64,000 nt of DNA from Pseudomonas sp. FP1742 (GTDB lineage Bacteria > Pseudomonadota > Gammaproteobacteria > Pseudomonadales > Pseudomonadaceae): NCBI RefSeq assembly GCF_030687145.1, contig NZ_CP117460.1, forward strand, positions 496,001 through 560,000, written 5' to 3'. Within the stretch, counting starts at the first letter, position 1, and every line of letters begins with the position of its first letter. Positions 41,001 through 48,878 of the stretch are shown in pieces. The notes under the pieces are model-generated. The model did no database searches. It had not been told where the DNA came from and was given only the letters and a program-made list of their open reading frames with translations. A program made the position numbers and the translations under genes.

Positions 41001-42793
41001 CGCTGGGCCGACTGACCGGCGTCGACGATGGCCACGATCGCCCGCTGGAGTTCGAGTACGACCTGCAGGACCGCCTGATCACCGAGCACCAGGGCTGGGG
41101 CACCTTGCGCTATGGCTACGACGCCTGCGGCCAGCTCAACCGCCTGCGCCTGCCGGACGGCAGCAAACTCGATTACCACCACGCCAAGGGCGGCGCGCTC
41201 ACGGCTATCGACCTTAACGGCGCACGCCTCACCAGCCACCAATTCGTCTTCGGCCGCGAACAGCAGCGCCAGCAAGGACAGCTGACCAGCCAGTACCACT
41301 ACGACGAACAGGGCCGGTTGCAGGCCCACGCGATCAACCAATCAACCAAACCGCTGTACTTGCGCCACTACAGCTACGCCGTCAACGGCAACCTGGCGAC
41401 CATCGCCGACAGCCGCCACGGCCAGCGCAGCTATTACTACGACGCACTCAACCGCCTGACCCGCGTGCGCCACACCCGCGACGACCCACCGGAAACCTTC
41501 GCCCACGACCCGGCCAGCAACCTGCTGATGCAGGACCGCCCCGGCGCCGCGAAGGTGCTCGGTAATCGCCTGCTCATGCAAGGCGACCGGCATTACGACT
41601 ACGACGCCTTCGGCAACCTCATCCGTGAACGTCGCGGCAACGGGCAGAAACTCGTCACCGAGTACCGCTATGACTGCCAGCATCGGCTGATCGGCGTCAC
41701 CACGCCGGACGGTCGTTGCTCAAGCTACCGCTACGATGCCTTCGGCCGCCGCATCAGCAAAACCGTCGACGGCAAAACCACCGAGTTCTTCTGGCAAGGC
41801 GACAACCTCGTCGCCGAAAGCAGCCGCGAGCACTACCGCAGCTACGTCTATGAGCCCGGCAGCTTCCGCCCGCTGGCCATGCTCGACGGCAAAGGCCCGC
41901 GTAAGGCTTGTCCCTTCTACTACCAGCTCGACCACCTGGGTACACCGCTGGAGCTGACCGATTTTGGTGGTGAGATCGTCTGGTCGGCGAAGTACAACGC
42001 CTACGGAAAAGTCACGCACCTGGCGTTCGGCGGGGGCGAGCAACTGGAACAACCGTTACGGTTTCAGGGCCAATACTTCGACGCCGAGAGCGGTCTGCAC
42101 TACAACCGGCATCGATACTATGATCCAGAGGTTGGTCGGTATCTGACACCGGATCCGATCAAGTTGGCGGGTGGGCTGAACCAGTACCAGTACACGCCGA
42201 ACCCGACGGGGTGGGTTGATCCGTTGGGGTTGAGCGGGAATTGCCCGCCGCCGAATAAGCCGGGGTGTGGGGCACCGGATGATACGACTGGCGTTGGGGT
42301 TGATGAGGGTGAGCCGCCGCTGCCCAAGCTGACAGGTGATCAGCGGAGGGCGCGGATTGATGAGTTGGCTGAAGCAAATGCTAAGAGGCGGGTCATAGAG
42401 TTTGAGAAAAAGTACGGCATGCACACCGTGGCAAAACATAATCCGGAAATACCTGGCAAAGCGCTAAAGCAGAGATCTATTGATGGCAGTCACCCAACAA
42501 AGAAAGGCAAAAAGGAGAAGATTAACCCCAGTTCCCAGTTTAAAAGCTGGTTGCTCCAGATGCATGCAATAAATGATGCTGTTTCTAGAATGAGTCGAAA
42601 GCCTCCAGCTCCCACGGGTTTTACTCAATCAGGGGATCCCGTTGTAAGGAGAGAAATGCCGGGTGGCGGTAGAGGGTATAAGCCTAATAAAAAGGATTTA
42701 CAAAACCCGAAATATATAGATGAGTTAAATTATTCAGAGGTTAGGTTTCGTCAAGGTGGTGTAGTTAAACCCTATACTGCATTCCCAGATTAG
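38003..42793 (+). CDS. Rhs-family T6SS effector with C-terminal polymorphic toxin
   Basis: A 1596-residue Rhs protein. The N-terminal part (1-380) has a hydrophobic region near 280-310 and no PAAR domain. A CVPSTCKNGCPVSMVTGEE block precedes the Rhs shell, built of many YDxxGR repeats (about 450-1390). The conserved cleavage motif DPLGL is at 1406-1410. The following 186 residues (1411-1596) are the toxin. It is basic and its codons turn AT-rich near 42,360, unlike the GC-rich shell, a sign of toxin-tip exchange. The toxin has motif-like features (HNPEIPGKALKQR, SSQFKSWLLQMHAINDAV) but its family was not recognised. Confidence 0.88.
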   Translation: MDQIVRIEQELDGFKDTLSLYRQQLGNFLSRNADRVSRAMDVPSLLDMERVIKLGTTTTAVSSRDDDFLSGIAQCPDGGTLQIESKFESVYDIPLGNISVDVIAVDGGESTPVLLDENGKGQFEGTPGKFYRVHVQGEVAPSKINELFDSYKGLSSDLEGWLRSEWEGFKPLWSQSTFAAAGNGMLAGSWAAVMGVWDSLSLLSDILQDPRKFVERLGSGADELVRLAETAPQVMAKVQLLASDEAALCLLLRTASLWLEMLPPSEIAGNAAEAASQVIVSVLIDILIASVLAFTGVGIPAAKAYLTARGLKYGMGLASLAMRFVEATFNILSTFMQYVDQYKAVAARGVAAGLKKGRMQLRWDAKRNTTLKKDEHHDDSPDQAINPNGDSATCVPSTCKNGCPVSMVTGEELLTLTDGSLDGILPFDFTRLYRTSAAEIDVGLGFGWSHSLAHRLEIDGDQVIWIDHENRRTTFPLPSSERPAIHNSLSRAAIYRGDDPEELILAQAGDEARFYHFHHGRLTAISDAYDNRLRITRDRQERIQRLDNGAGRALLLRYDRAHLIAVDYQCFRPAQTLAEAWHTEQTLVSYHYDERDQLIEASNAAGESERYDYDDQHVILQRQLAGGASFFWEWERSGKAARCIRHWASFAQMDTRYVWDDQGSVTVRNIDGGEEVYVHDDRARLVRKVELDGGEHLKAYDEQGRLVAEQDPLGAVTEYRYDEVGRLVALIPPDDEPTAYEYRNGFLHARYRGQAVWKYQRNAQGDVTEATDPDGQVTHYHYDDYGQLLSIRYPDTSRHVFVWNALGQLLEETLPDGGQRAFSYDALGRQTTRQDEHGALTQYQWDAVGRLTQTTLPTGATRAFSYNAYGKITAERDELGRVTRYEYVDDLHLVSRRINPDGTQLQYRYDNAQLLLTEIENESGEHYRLDYTPNGLIRQETGFDGRRTAYVYDLNGHLLEKTEFGDDGSQLVTGYQRDSAGRLLVKTLPDGVKVEYRYDSLGRLTGVDDGHDRPLEFEYDLQDRLITEHQGWGTLRYGYDACGQLNRLRLPDGSKLDYHHAKGGALTAIDLNGARLTSHQFVFGREQQRQQGQLTSQYHYDEQGRLQAHAINQSTKPLYLRHYSYAVNGNLATIADSRHGQRSYYYDALNRLTRVRHTRDDPPETFAHDPASNLLMQDRPGAAKVLGNRLLMQGDRHYDYDAFGNLIRERRGNGQKLVTEYRYDCQHRLIGVTTPDGRCSSYRYDAFGRRISKTVDGKTTEFFWQGDNLVAESSREHYRSYVYEPGSFRPLAMLDGKGPRKACPFYYQLDHLGTPLELTDFGGEIVWSAKYNAYGKVTHLAFGGGEQLEQPLRFQGQYFDAESGLHYNRHRYYDPEVGRYLTPDPIKLAGGLNQYQYTPNPTGWVDPLGLSGNCPPPNKPGCGAPDDTTGVGVDEGEPPLPKLTGDQRRARIDELAEANAKRRVIEFEKKYGMHTVAKHNPEIPGKALKQRSIDGSHPTKKGKKEKINPSSQFKSWLLQMHAINDAVSRMSRKPPAPTGFTQSGDPVVRREMPGGGRGYKPNKKDLQNPKYIDELNYSEVRFRQGGVVKPYTAFPD

Positions 42794-42804
42794 GATAAGT
42801 GAAA

Positions 42805-43221
42805 ATGTTAAAGTGGCCTATGTATGATCTTCCTTTCGAGCCGACACTGTTGTATTGGTTGGGAGGTATTTCTATTTTTGATCGTGAGGAAACCCTTGGC
42901 GAGGCTTTGTGGGTATATAATCCGAATGATAAGTCTGATAGAGAAAAAATTATTAAGTTGTTTGTGTTAAGTAATCTTGAGTATCTGCCGTATAGACACC
43001 GATTTTTGATGTTTAAAATCCTCGAAGATGCCTTGATGCAGGAAAGTTTTGACTTTTCTACTCAGTTTGAAAGCGACTACGACGCCAATACGTCTATGGC
43101 TTGGGATGAAACAGAGATAGACGATCCTCGTGGTTTTTTTGAAGATATATATAAGTTGGCAATCGAAGAATGGAAAGACGACCTACATAAGGCCCGCCTT
43201 GAAGACCAATCTACTTGGTGA
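42805..43221 (+). CDS. Probable immunity protein for the Rhs toxin
   Basis: A 138-residue acidic protein (many Asp and Glu, for example AWDETEIDDPRGFFED), encoded 11 nt downstream of the rhs toxin tip and equally AT-rich. Position, charge opposite to the basic toxin and low GC are the hallmarks of an immunity gene. The ATG at 42805 has AGGA at 9-nt spacing; a GTG at 42799 is too close to it. No family was recognised. Confidence 0.75.
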   Translation: MLKWPMYDLPFEPTLLYWLGGISIFDREETLGEALWVYNPNDKSDREKIIKLFVLSNLEYLPYRHRFLMFKILEDALMQESFDFSTQFESDYDANTSMAWDETEIDDPRGFFEDIYKLAIEEWKDDLHKARLEDQSTW

Positions 43222-43336
43222 CAGAGAGGGGCATGAGGAGGCAGCGAAATTTCTGGGCAAGGTCGTCGGAAGTTTCCTTCAAGTCGTAGCGGTTTTCATG
43301 AACTGGTGCGGAGTGAACTCCATGGATAATCTTTGG

Positions 43337-43583
43337 CTGTCACTGCAAAACACAGTGACAGGGTGTAGGAACCCTTGGAGATTCACCGCGTGTCAGCGCT
43401 GTCGTTTGATTGCGGCACTTAATTCGTGTCCGTAAGATCGTTCATGGCGGCTGTGCGCGGGACACGCTTCGGCGTGGCTGAGTCTGGTGGATCCTCAGTT
43501 TCCTACTCTCGCGTACGGCTGCCACCCAAGCCCGTAGGAAAGGCCGTTGGTAGCTTGAATTTATCCACCAAGGTCTATCAAAA
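43337..43583 (+). ncRNA. Candidate structured leader RNA upstream of the DUF6124-like gene
   Basis: Several perfect stems occur in one strand. They are CTGTCACTG/CAGTGACAG (43337-43361, 7-nt loop), CGTGTCC/GGACACG (from 43425), CACGC/GCGTG around a UUCG loop, CTGAG/CTCAG (from 43478) and TACGG/CCGTA. A 47-codon ORF lies within the 3' part (43444-43587). The density of exact stems suggests a functional RNA, either a translational regulator of the downstream gene or an independent element. Confidence 0.4.
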
Positions 43584-43587
43584 ATGA
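43444..43587 (+). CDS. Small ORF (47 aa) coupled to the DUF6124-like gene
   Basis: ATG at 43444 (or GTG at 43426, in the same frame) opens a frame free of stops for 47 codons. It ends in a TGA at 43585-43587 that overlaps the next gene's ATG (ATGA). The product is basic, starting MAAVRGTRFGVAESGG and including RLPPKPVGKAVG. It could be a leader peptide whose translation opens the downstream start, or the frame could be open by chance within a structured RNA. No ribosome-binding site is convincing. Confidence 0.4.
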   Translation: MAAVRGTRFGVAESGGSSVSYSRVRLPPKPVGKAVGSLNLSTKVYQK

Positions 43588-43907
43588 AAACATTTACACC
43601 CGATCCACCCTACGAAAAACCAATCCCCCATCCCGCCAACCGCTTCATGGCCCTAACCGGCAACTGCACCGACATGCCGACCCTGTTCGTCGATACCCAC
43701 GCGCCGCTGGATATCTTGACTGACACTGCCAGCTATCGAATTCGCGCCGTTACTCAGGTGCTGGAAAACATGTCCATGCGCGGCTCGGTTGAGTGCGAAT
43801 CTTTCATTCTTAGTGATTTTGCCTTGCTCTGTGCCATTCCATTACGCGATGGGTGTGATGTGCTGGATGTGGTTGGGCGGCGGTTGCGGGCTCGGCCTTC
43901 GGAATAA
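43584..43907 (+). CDS. Small DUF6124/DUF3077-like protein
   Basis: A 107-residue protein resembling the small Pseudomonas DUF6124 (formerly DUF3077) proteins: a polar N-terminus (MKTFTPDPPYEKPIP), then TLFVDTHAPLDILTDTASYRIRAVTQVLEN and a C-terminal helix region. These resemble small stand-alone regulators or stress proteins, but no function is established. Its ATG overlaps the stop of a 47-codon ORF inside a structured leader. A long REP pair follows. Confidence 0.7.
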   Translation: MKTFTPDPPYEKPIPHPANRFMALTGNCTDMPTLFVDTHAPLDILTDTASYRIRAVTQVLENMSMRGSVECESFILSDFALLCAIPLRDGCDVLDVVGRRLRARPSE

Positions 43908-43921
43908 CGTCGAGTGGCTTT

Positions 43922-44054
43922 TGTGGCGAGGGAGCTTGCTCCCGTTCGGCTGCGCAGCAGTCGTAAACCGAATTCTGCGGTGTGTCTGGCTGAACCGTGG
44001 CGTAGGTTTTGGGGGCTGCTTTGCAGCCCAACGGGGGCAAGCCCCCTCGCCACA
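43922..44054. repeat. Long REP doublet (GGCGAGGGAGCTTGCTCCCGTT family)
   Basis: TGTGGCGAGGGAGCTTGCTCCC (from 43922) and an inverted copy ending TCGCCACA at 44054, with internal hairpins including CGGCTGCGCAGCAG. It belongs to the same family as the element at 22,169-22,306, with slight divergence between arms. It fills most of the gap before rlmJ. Confidence 0.85.
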
Positions 44055-44162
44055 GGGTTTATGGATTGGCGCGGTATTGGGGTTGTACTTGCCCGCTCAG
44101 CCGCGAACCCCTGACGTTCTGCGCGGTACAGGGTAAACTTCCCGGCCTTCGCAGGAGCAGCC

Positions 44163-45002
44163 ATGAATTATCGTCACGCCTTCCATGCCGGCAATCACGC
44201 CGATGTGTTCAAACACCTGACTTTGACCCGCCTCATTGCCCTGATGTCGCGCAAGGAGCAGCCGTTTGCCTATCTCGACACTCACGCCGGCATCGGTCTG
44301 TATGACCTGCAGGGCGATCAGGCCAGTCGTACCGGTGAGTACCTGGAAGGCATCGCGCGGTTGTGGGATCAGCCGGATTTGCCGGCGCTGACCGCCGATT
44401 ACATGAAGGTGCTGCACGAGATGAACCCGGATGGCCAGTTGCGCTATTACCCGGGGTCGCCGGAGTTGGCGCGGCGTTTGACCCGGCCGCAGGATCGCGT
44501 GTTGTTGAACGAGAAGCACCCGGAAGACGGTCTGTTGCTCAAGGACAACATGAAGGGCGATCGTCGGGTGAAGGTTCACCTGGGCGAAGGCTGGCATGTG
44601 CCGCGTGCGTTGTTGCCGGTGCCGGAGAAGCGGGCGGTGATGTTGATTGATCCGCCGTTCGAACAGCTTGATGAGATGCAGCGTTGTGCTGCGTCGCTCA
44701 AAGAGGCGATCGGCCGGATGCGCCAGACGGTGGCGGCGATCTGGTATCCGGTGAAGGATCAGCGGGCGTTGCGGCGCTTCTATCAGGACTTGGCTGGTTC
44801 GGGCGCGCCGAAGTTGTTGCGGGTGGAGTTGTTGGTGCATCCGCTGGATACGCCGAACAGCCTGAACGGCTCGGGGTTGGCGATTGCCAATCCGCCGTGG
44901 GGGCTGGAGGAAGAATTGCGTGAGTTGCTGCCGTGGTTGTCCAAGAAGTTGGGGCAGACCCAGGGTGGGTGGCAGATGGATTGGTTGATCGCCGAGAGCT
45001 GA
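44163..45002 (+). CDS. rlmJ: 23S rRNA (adenine(2030)-N6)-methyltransferase RlmJ
   Basis: A 279-residue methyltransferase that modifies A2030 of 23S rRNA. It begins MNYRHAFHAGNHADVFKH, the conserved RlmJ start. YLDTHAGIGLYDL is the SAM motif, and the catalytic N6-adenine motif DPPF is at 163-166. Length equals the E. coli protein. It is the first of the conserved block rlmJ, msrA, dipA. Confidence 0.97.
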   Translation: MNYRHAFHAGNHADVFKHLTLTRLIALMSRKEQPFAYLDTHAGIGLYDLQGDQASRTGEYLEGIARLWDQPDLPALTADYMKVLHEMNPDGQLRYYPGSPELARRLTRPQDRVLLNEKHPEDGLLLKDNMKGDRRVKVHLGEGWHVPRALLPVPEKRAVMLIDPPFEQLDEMQRCAASLKEAIGRMRQTVAAIWYPVKDQRALRRFYQDLAGSGAPKLLRVELLVHPLDTPNSLNGSGLAIANPPWGLEEELRELLPWLSKKLGQTQGGWQMDWLIAES

Positions 45003-45034
45003 TCAGTTGCATTTGTGGCGTCTAGTCGGACGCC

Positions 45035-45105
45035 TTCGCGGGCAAGCCCGCTCCCACAGGTTATGTGATCGACATAAATCCCTGTGGGAGCGGGCTTGCC
45101 CGCGA
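45035..45105. repeat. REP doublet (GCGGGCAAGCCCGC variant)
   Basis: TTCGCGGGCAAGCCCGCTCC from 45035 and its inverted copy ending at 45105, with a short spacer. It lies between the convergent rlmJ and msrA genes. Confidence 0.85.
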
Positions 45106-45125
45106 TGCTTTTCAGGGCCCGAAAA

Positions 45126-45773
45126 TCAGATCGGGCACGTCACGCCTGTACCGCCAATCCCGCAATACCCTTCAGGATTCTTGGCCAGGTATTGCTGGTG
45201 ATAGGCCTCGGCGAAGTAGAACGTCGGTGCCTCTTCGATTTCGGTGGTGATTTCGCCTTTTCCAGCCTTGGTCAGTTCGGCCTGGAACACCTCTTTACTG
45301 TGCTTGGCTGCAGCCAGTTGAGCCGGGTTGGTGGCATAGATTACCGAGCGGTACTGGGTGCCGATGTCATTACCCTGGCGCATGCCCTGGGTCGGGTTGT
45401 GCAATTCCCAGAACATCTTCAGCAGTGCTTCGTAGCTGACTTTTGCCGGCTCGTAGACCACCAATACCACTTCGCTGTGGCCGGTAAGGCCCGAGCAGAC
45501 TTCTTCATAGGTTGGGTTCGGCGTAAAGCCTCCGGCGTAACCCACCGCCGTACTGACCACGCCTTCACGCTGCCAGAATTTGCGCTCCGCGCCCCAGAAG
45601 CAGCCCAGGCCGAAGATCGCAAAATCCACGTCCATCGCGAATGGGCCCAGCAGCGGGGCGTCGTGGACGAAGTGTTTTTCCGGCACGGTCATCGGGGTTT
45701 CACGGCCAGGCAGAGCTTGTTCTTTAGTCGGGAGCACGTTTTTGTTCACCAGAATTTCCGAGCGCAGAACCAT
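45126..45773 (-). CDS. msrA: Peptide-methionine (S)-S-oxide reductase MsrA
   Basis: A 215-residue reductase of oxidised methionine. It carries the catalytic [11 protein letters not shown] (the Cys is the nucleophile), the [22 protein letters not shown] block and a C-terminal pair of Cys residues in [14 protein letters not shown] for recycling by thioredoxin. An N-terminal extension of about 50 residues precedes it, as in other pseudomonad MsrA. The start at 45773 is the longest reading. Confidence 0.96.
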   Translation of the reverse strand: MVLRSEILVNKNVLPTKEQALPGRETPMTVPEKHFVHDAPLLGPFAMDVDFAIFGLGCFWGAERKFWQREGVVSTAVGYAGGFTPNPTYEEVCSGLTGHSEVVLVVYEPAKVSYEALLKMFWELHNPTQGMRQGNDIGTQYRSVIYATNPAQLAAAKHSKEVFQAELTKAGKGEITTEIEEAPTFYFAEAYHQQYLAKNPEGYCGIGGTGVTCPI

Positions 45774-45853
45774 GATCAGTCCTCTCAGTCAGGTTGGAAT
45801 ATAAGTAGACAGACTACAAGTGTGCCTAATGCCGACCAGTTAAGCACTATCCC

Positions 45854-45943
45854 TGTGGGAGTGGGCTTGCTCGCGAACGCGGTACATCTCACAACATTGA
45901 CGCCGACTGTCACGCCGCCTTCGCGAGCAAGACCGCTCCCACA
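45854..45943. repeat. REP doublet (imperfect arms)
   Basis: TGTGGGAGTGGGCTTGCTCG from 45854 and an inverted partner ending CGCTCCCACA at 45943. Each arm carries a substitution relative to the consensus (GTGGGC, GAGCAAGACC). It lies between the msrA promoter and the dipA stop. Confidence 0.8.
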
Positions 45944-45961
45944 GGTTTTGCGACACTGCCG

Positions 45962-48655
45962 TCAGACGAGTGGGCCGCGCGGATAACGTTTGAGCTTTTC
46001 GATCAGCTCCGAACCCGGGATCGGACGGTCGAACAGGTAGCCCTGGCCGACGTCGCAGCGGTGGCGGCGCAGGAAAGCCAGTTGCTCGGCAGTCTCGATG
46101 CCTTCAGCCACGACCTTGAGTTTCAGGTTGTGGGCCATGGCGATCACGGCGGAGGTGATTTCCATGTCGTCCTGGTTGTCCGGGATTTCGTGGATGAAGC
46201 TGCGATCGATCTTGATGATGTCGATCGGGAATTTTTTCAAGTAACTGAGCGACGAGTAACCGGTGCCGAAGTCGTCCATCGCCAGGGTCAGGCCCAGACG
46301 CTTGAGCTGATCGAGCTGCAAGTGCGTGTCTTCGGTGGCTTCCAGCAGCAGGCCTTCGGTCAGTTCCAGCTCCAGCAGGTTTGCCGGCAGCGCTTCTTCC
46401 TTGAGGATGTTGGCGATGGACGCCACCAGGTCCGGGTCGGAGAACTGCTTGGGCGACAGGTTGATTGCCACTTGCAGGTTGCCGAGGCCGGCGGCGGTCA
46501 AATCCTTGCTCATGCGGCAGGCCTGGCGGGCGATCCATTTGCCGATCGGGATGATCAGCCCGGTTTCTTCGGCCACGCTGATGAACTGGTCCGGGCGGAT
46601 CATGCCCTTTTCCGGATGGTTCCAGCGCAACAGCGCTTCCATGCCCAGCAAGCGACCGCTGCGCAGGCACAGCTTGGGCTGGTAGAACACGTCCAGTTCG
46701 TTCTGGGTCAGGGCGCGGCGCAGGTTGTTTTCGACGAACAGTTTGTAGCTGGCCTCGGCATTCAGTGCTTCGGTGAACACTTGCACCTGGTGTTTACCGT
46801 TGGCCTTGGCCTTGTGCAGCGCCAGGCCGGCGTTACGCATCAGCGTTTGCGGGTCGCGACCGTGCAGCGGCGCGCAGGCCAGGCCCACGGAGCCGGTGAC
46901 GCTGATCAACTGGTTGTCGACGAACATCGGTTTGTCGAGGGTTGCCAGCAATTGGTTGGCAACCTGCTGGCCTGCCGAGAGGTCAGTGTCGTCCAGCAGC
47001 ACCGCGAATTCGTTACTGGCAAAGCGCGCCAGACTGCCGCTCGAACTCAGGCTGTTGCGCAGGCGCCGGGCCAGGCTGATCAGCAGTTTGTCGCCGGTCT
47101 GGTGGCCGAGGCTGTCGTTGATCCGCTTGAAGTTGTCGATGTCCACCAGCAGCAGGCTGATTGGCGTATCGCTGTCTCGGGCGAAGCGTTCGTCGAGGTT
47201 GCGGATGAACGCCGGACGGTTGCCGAGGTTGGTCAGGTTATCGGTGTAAGCCAGGCGCTCGATGCGTTGCTGGGCGAGCTTGGTCTGGGTGATGTCTTCG
47301 TAGATGCCGATGTAGTGGGTCAGCTCACGGTTGTCGCCGTACACCTTGGAAATCGACAACTGGCCCCAGTAGGGTTCGAGGTTTTTACGCCGGCTCTTGA
47401 ACTCGCCCTGCCAGCTGTTGCTCTTGGCCAGCGCCGACGGGGCATCGAACAGCAGTTCGCTGAGATTTTCCAGCGCCGGCAGTTCCGACAGCCGCTGGCC
47501 GTGGACTTCCTCGGTGGTGTACTGGGTGATCGCGGTGAAGCTTGGGTTGACGTACTCCACCACGCCGTCGCAATTGACCAGCAGAAAGGCGTTGGCGCTT
47601 TGCTCCACTGCACGCTGGAACAGGTGCAGGGCGCTGGTGGCGGTGCGGCGGTTGTGGTTGTTGATGACTTGGGCAAACTGGTCCGCCAGTTCGCCGGCGA
47701 AGGCGATTTCGTCCGACTGCCAGGCGCGGGTCGCCCCGATCTGTTCCAGGCAGAGCACGCCGACCACCTGGCCATCGACGCGGATGCTGGCGTCGAGCAT
47801 GGCGTTGACGTCGCGCGGGCGCAGGTGCTCGGCGATTTCCCGGGTGCGCGGGTCGCGCATGGCGTTGTGGGCGTCGATGGCGCGGCCGGTGTGCAAGGCC
47901 TCGAGGTAATCGGGAAAACCACTGGCGTCGATCGGCTCCGGCAGCTGGTGATTCCGGGTGGCGCGGTGATAGGCCGAGATCGGTGTCAGTAGCGAGCCGT
48001 CGAGGTTCCACAGGCTGGCGCAGTCGATTTCATAGATATCGCAGGCGCTGCGGGTGATCAGTTCGGCGGCTTCTTGCAGGGAATTGTTGGTGCTGTAGCG
48101 CTGGCGGGTCAGCAGCAGGATCAGGTCTTGCTGGGCGCGCACCCGGTCCAGATGCTGCAGTTGTTCCTGCTGGGCACGTTGATTGAGTTCCAGGGCGATT
48201 TGCAGGCGTGAGTTCTGGGTTTCCAGATCCAGCGCCGGCAGCAACGGTTCGCCGTCGAACAGGCCGTCGACCACCATCAGGTAGCCGCGCAGCAAGTGTC
48301 GATTGTGTTGTTTGTAGGCTTCGCCCAATTCCAGCAGGCTCAGAACGCCGGCGGCGGTGTGCAAGGTGTAGCGGACCAGGTAATGCGGGTTTTCGGTGAG
48401 CTGTTGCTGGATTGTGTCGTGCAGTTGATAGCGCGCCTCGGGCTCCATCAGGCTGGCGTAGGGTGAGCCGACCAGAGCACAGAGCTCTACCGCCGGCAGG
48501 CCGAACTGCCGTTCACAATTGGGATCGAGAAACAGCAGCGCCCAGCTCGGTTCATTCAGCCGTTCGAAACGCAGCATGCCGAGCCGCGAGGGCACAGGCA
48601 ACTGCGTCACTACCTCGGCCACCATACGGCTGGCGGCATCGGGTTGGCTTTTCAT
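45962..48655 (-). CDS. dipA: c-di-GMP phosphodiesterase DipA (PAS-GAF-GGDEF-EAL)
   Basis: An 897-residue regulator, close to P. aeruginosa DipA (PA5017) in length and gene neighbours (msrA, aceF). N-terminal PAS-like and GAF regions precede a further PAS (about 360-480). The GGDEF site is degenerate: FASNEF near residues 544-549, so cyclase activity is not expected. The EAL domain is intact (EALLRW near 675, then DDFGTGYSSL). It would degrade c-di-GMP and promote biofilm dispersal. The ATG at 48655 is the start that matches the family length; 38 upstream in-frame codons are rejected. Confidence 0.9.
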   Translation of the reverse strand: MKSQPDAASRMVAEVVTQLPVPSRLGMLRFERLNEPSWALLFLDPNCERQFGLPAVELCALVGSPYASLMEPEARYQLHDTIQQQLTENPHYLVRYTLHTAAGVLSLLELGEAYKQHNRHLLRGYLMVVDGLFDGEPLLPALDLETQNSRLQIALELNQRAQQEQLQHLDRVRAQQDLILLLTRQRYSTNNSLQEAAELITRSACDIYEIDCASLWNLDGSLLTPISAYHRATRNHQLPEPIDASGFPDYLEALHTGRAIDAHNAMRDPRTREIAEHLRPRDVNAMLDASIRVDGQVVGVLCLEQIGATRAWQSDEIAFAGELADQFAQVINNHNRRTATSALHLFQRAVEQSANAFLLVNCDGVVEYVNPSFTAITQYTTEEVHGQRLSELPALENLSELLFDAPSALAKSNSWQGEFKSRRKNLEPYWGQLSISKVYGDNRELTHYIGIYEDITQTKLAQQRIERLAYTDNLTNLGNRPAFIRNLDERFARDSDTPISLLLVDIDNFKRINDSLGHQTGDKLLISLARRLRNSLSSSGSLARFASNEFAVLLDDTDLSAGQQVANQLLATLDKPMFVDNQLISVTGSVGLACAPLHGRDPQTLMRNAGLALHKAKANGKHQVQVFTEALNAEASYKLFVENNLRRALTQNELDVFYQPKLCLRSGRLLGMEALLRWNHPEKGMIRPDQFISVAEETGLIIPIGKWIARQACRMSKDLTAAGLGNLQVAINLSPKQFSDPDLVASIANILKEEALPANLLELELTEGLLLEATEDTHLQLDQLKRLGLTLAMDDFGTGYSSLSYLKKFPIDIIKIDRSFIHEIPDNQDDMEITSAVIAMAHNLKLKVVAEGIETAEQLAFLRRHRCDVGQGYLFDRPIPGSELIEKLKRYPRGPLV

Positions 48656-48839
48656 TGAGGGAAACTCGCTTCGAATATGCTGATCGCGCCGGGCTCTCGC
48701 CCTCTTTACTGTTGCCTGCGGCAAGGTTGCATCATTGCGACACCGACTGACAAGAGACATGAAGGCCAAGTGCTATAAGAATATGTCGGCAGGCGCGAAG
48801 ATTTCTCCAGCGAGGCGCCTGAAAGTAATGTTGTGAGTC

Positions 48840-48871
48840 AAAAGATCGCAGCCCGAAGATTGCGATCTTTT
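48840..48871. terminator. Terminator of the PhoD-like gene (near-symmetric hairpin)
   Basis: AAAAGATCGCA (48840-48850) pairs perfectly with TGCGATCTTTT (48861-48871) around a 10-nt loop. On the minus strand it begins 7 nt after the phoD-like stop and ends in T-rich sequence; the A-run on the other strand gives a bidirectional look. Confidence 0.75.
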
Positions 48872-48878
48872 CCAAGGG

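Noticed and set aside
43130..43435. A plus-strand frame overlapping the 3' end of the immunity gene
   Set aside because: It runs out of the immunity gene in another frame and into the structured leader; no start signal.
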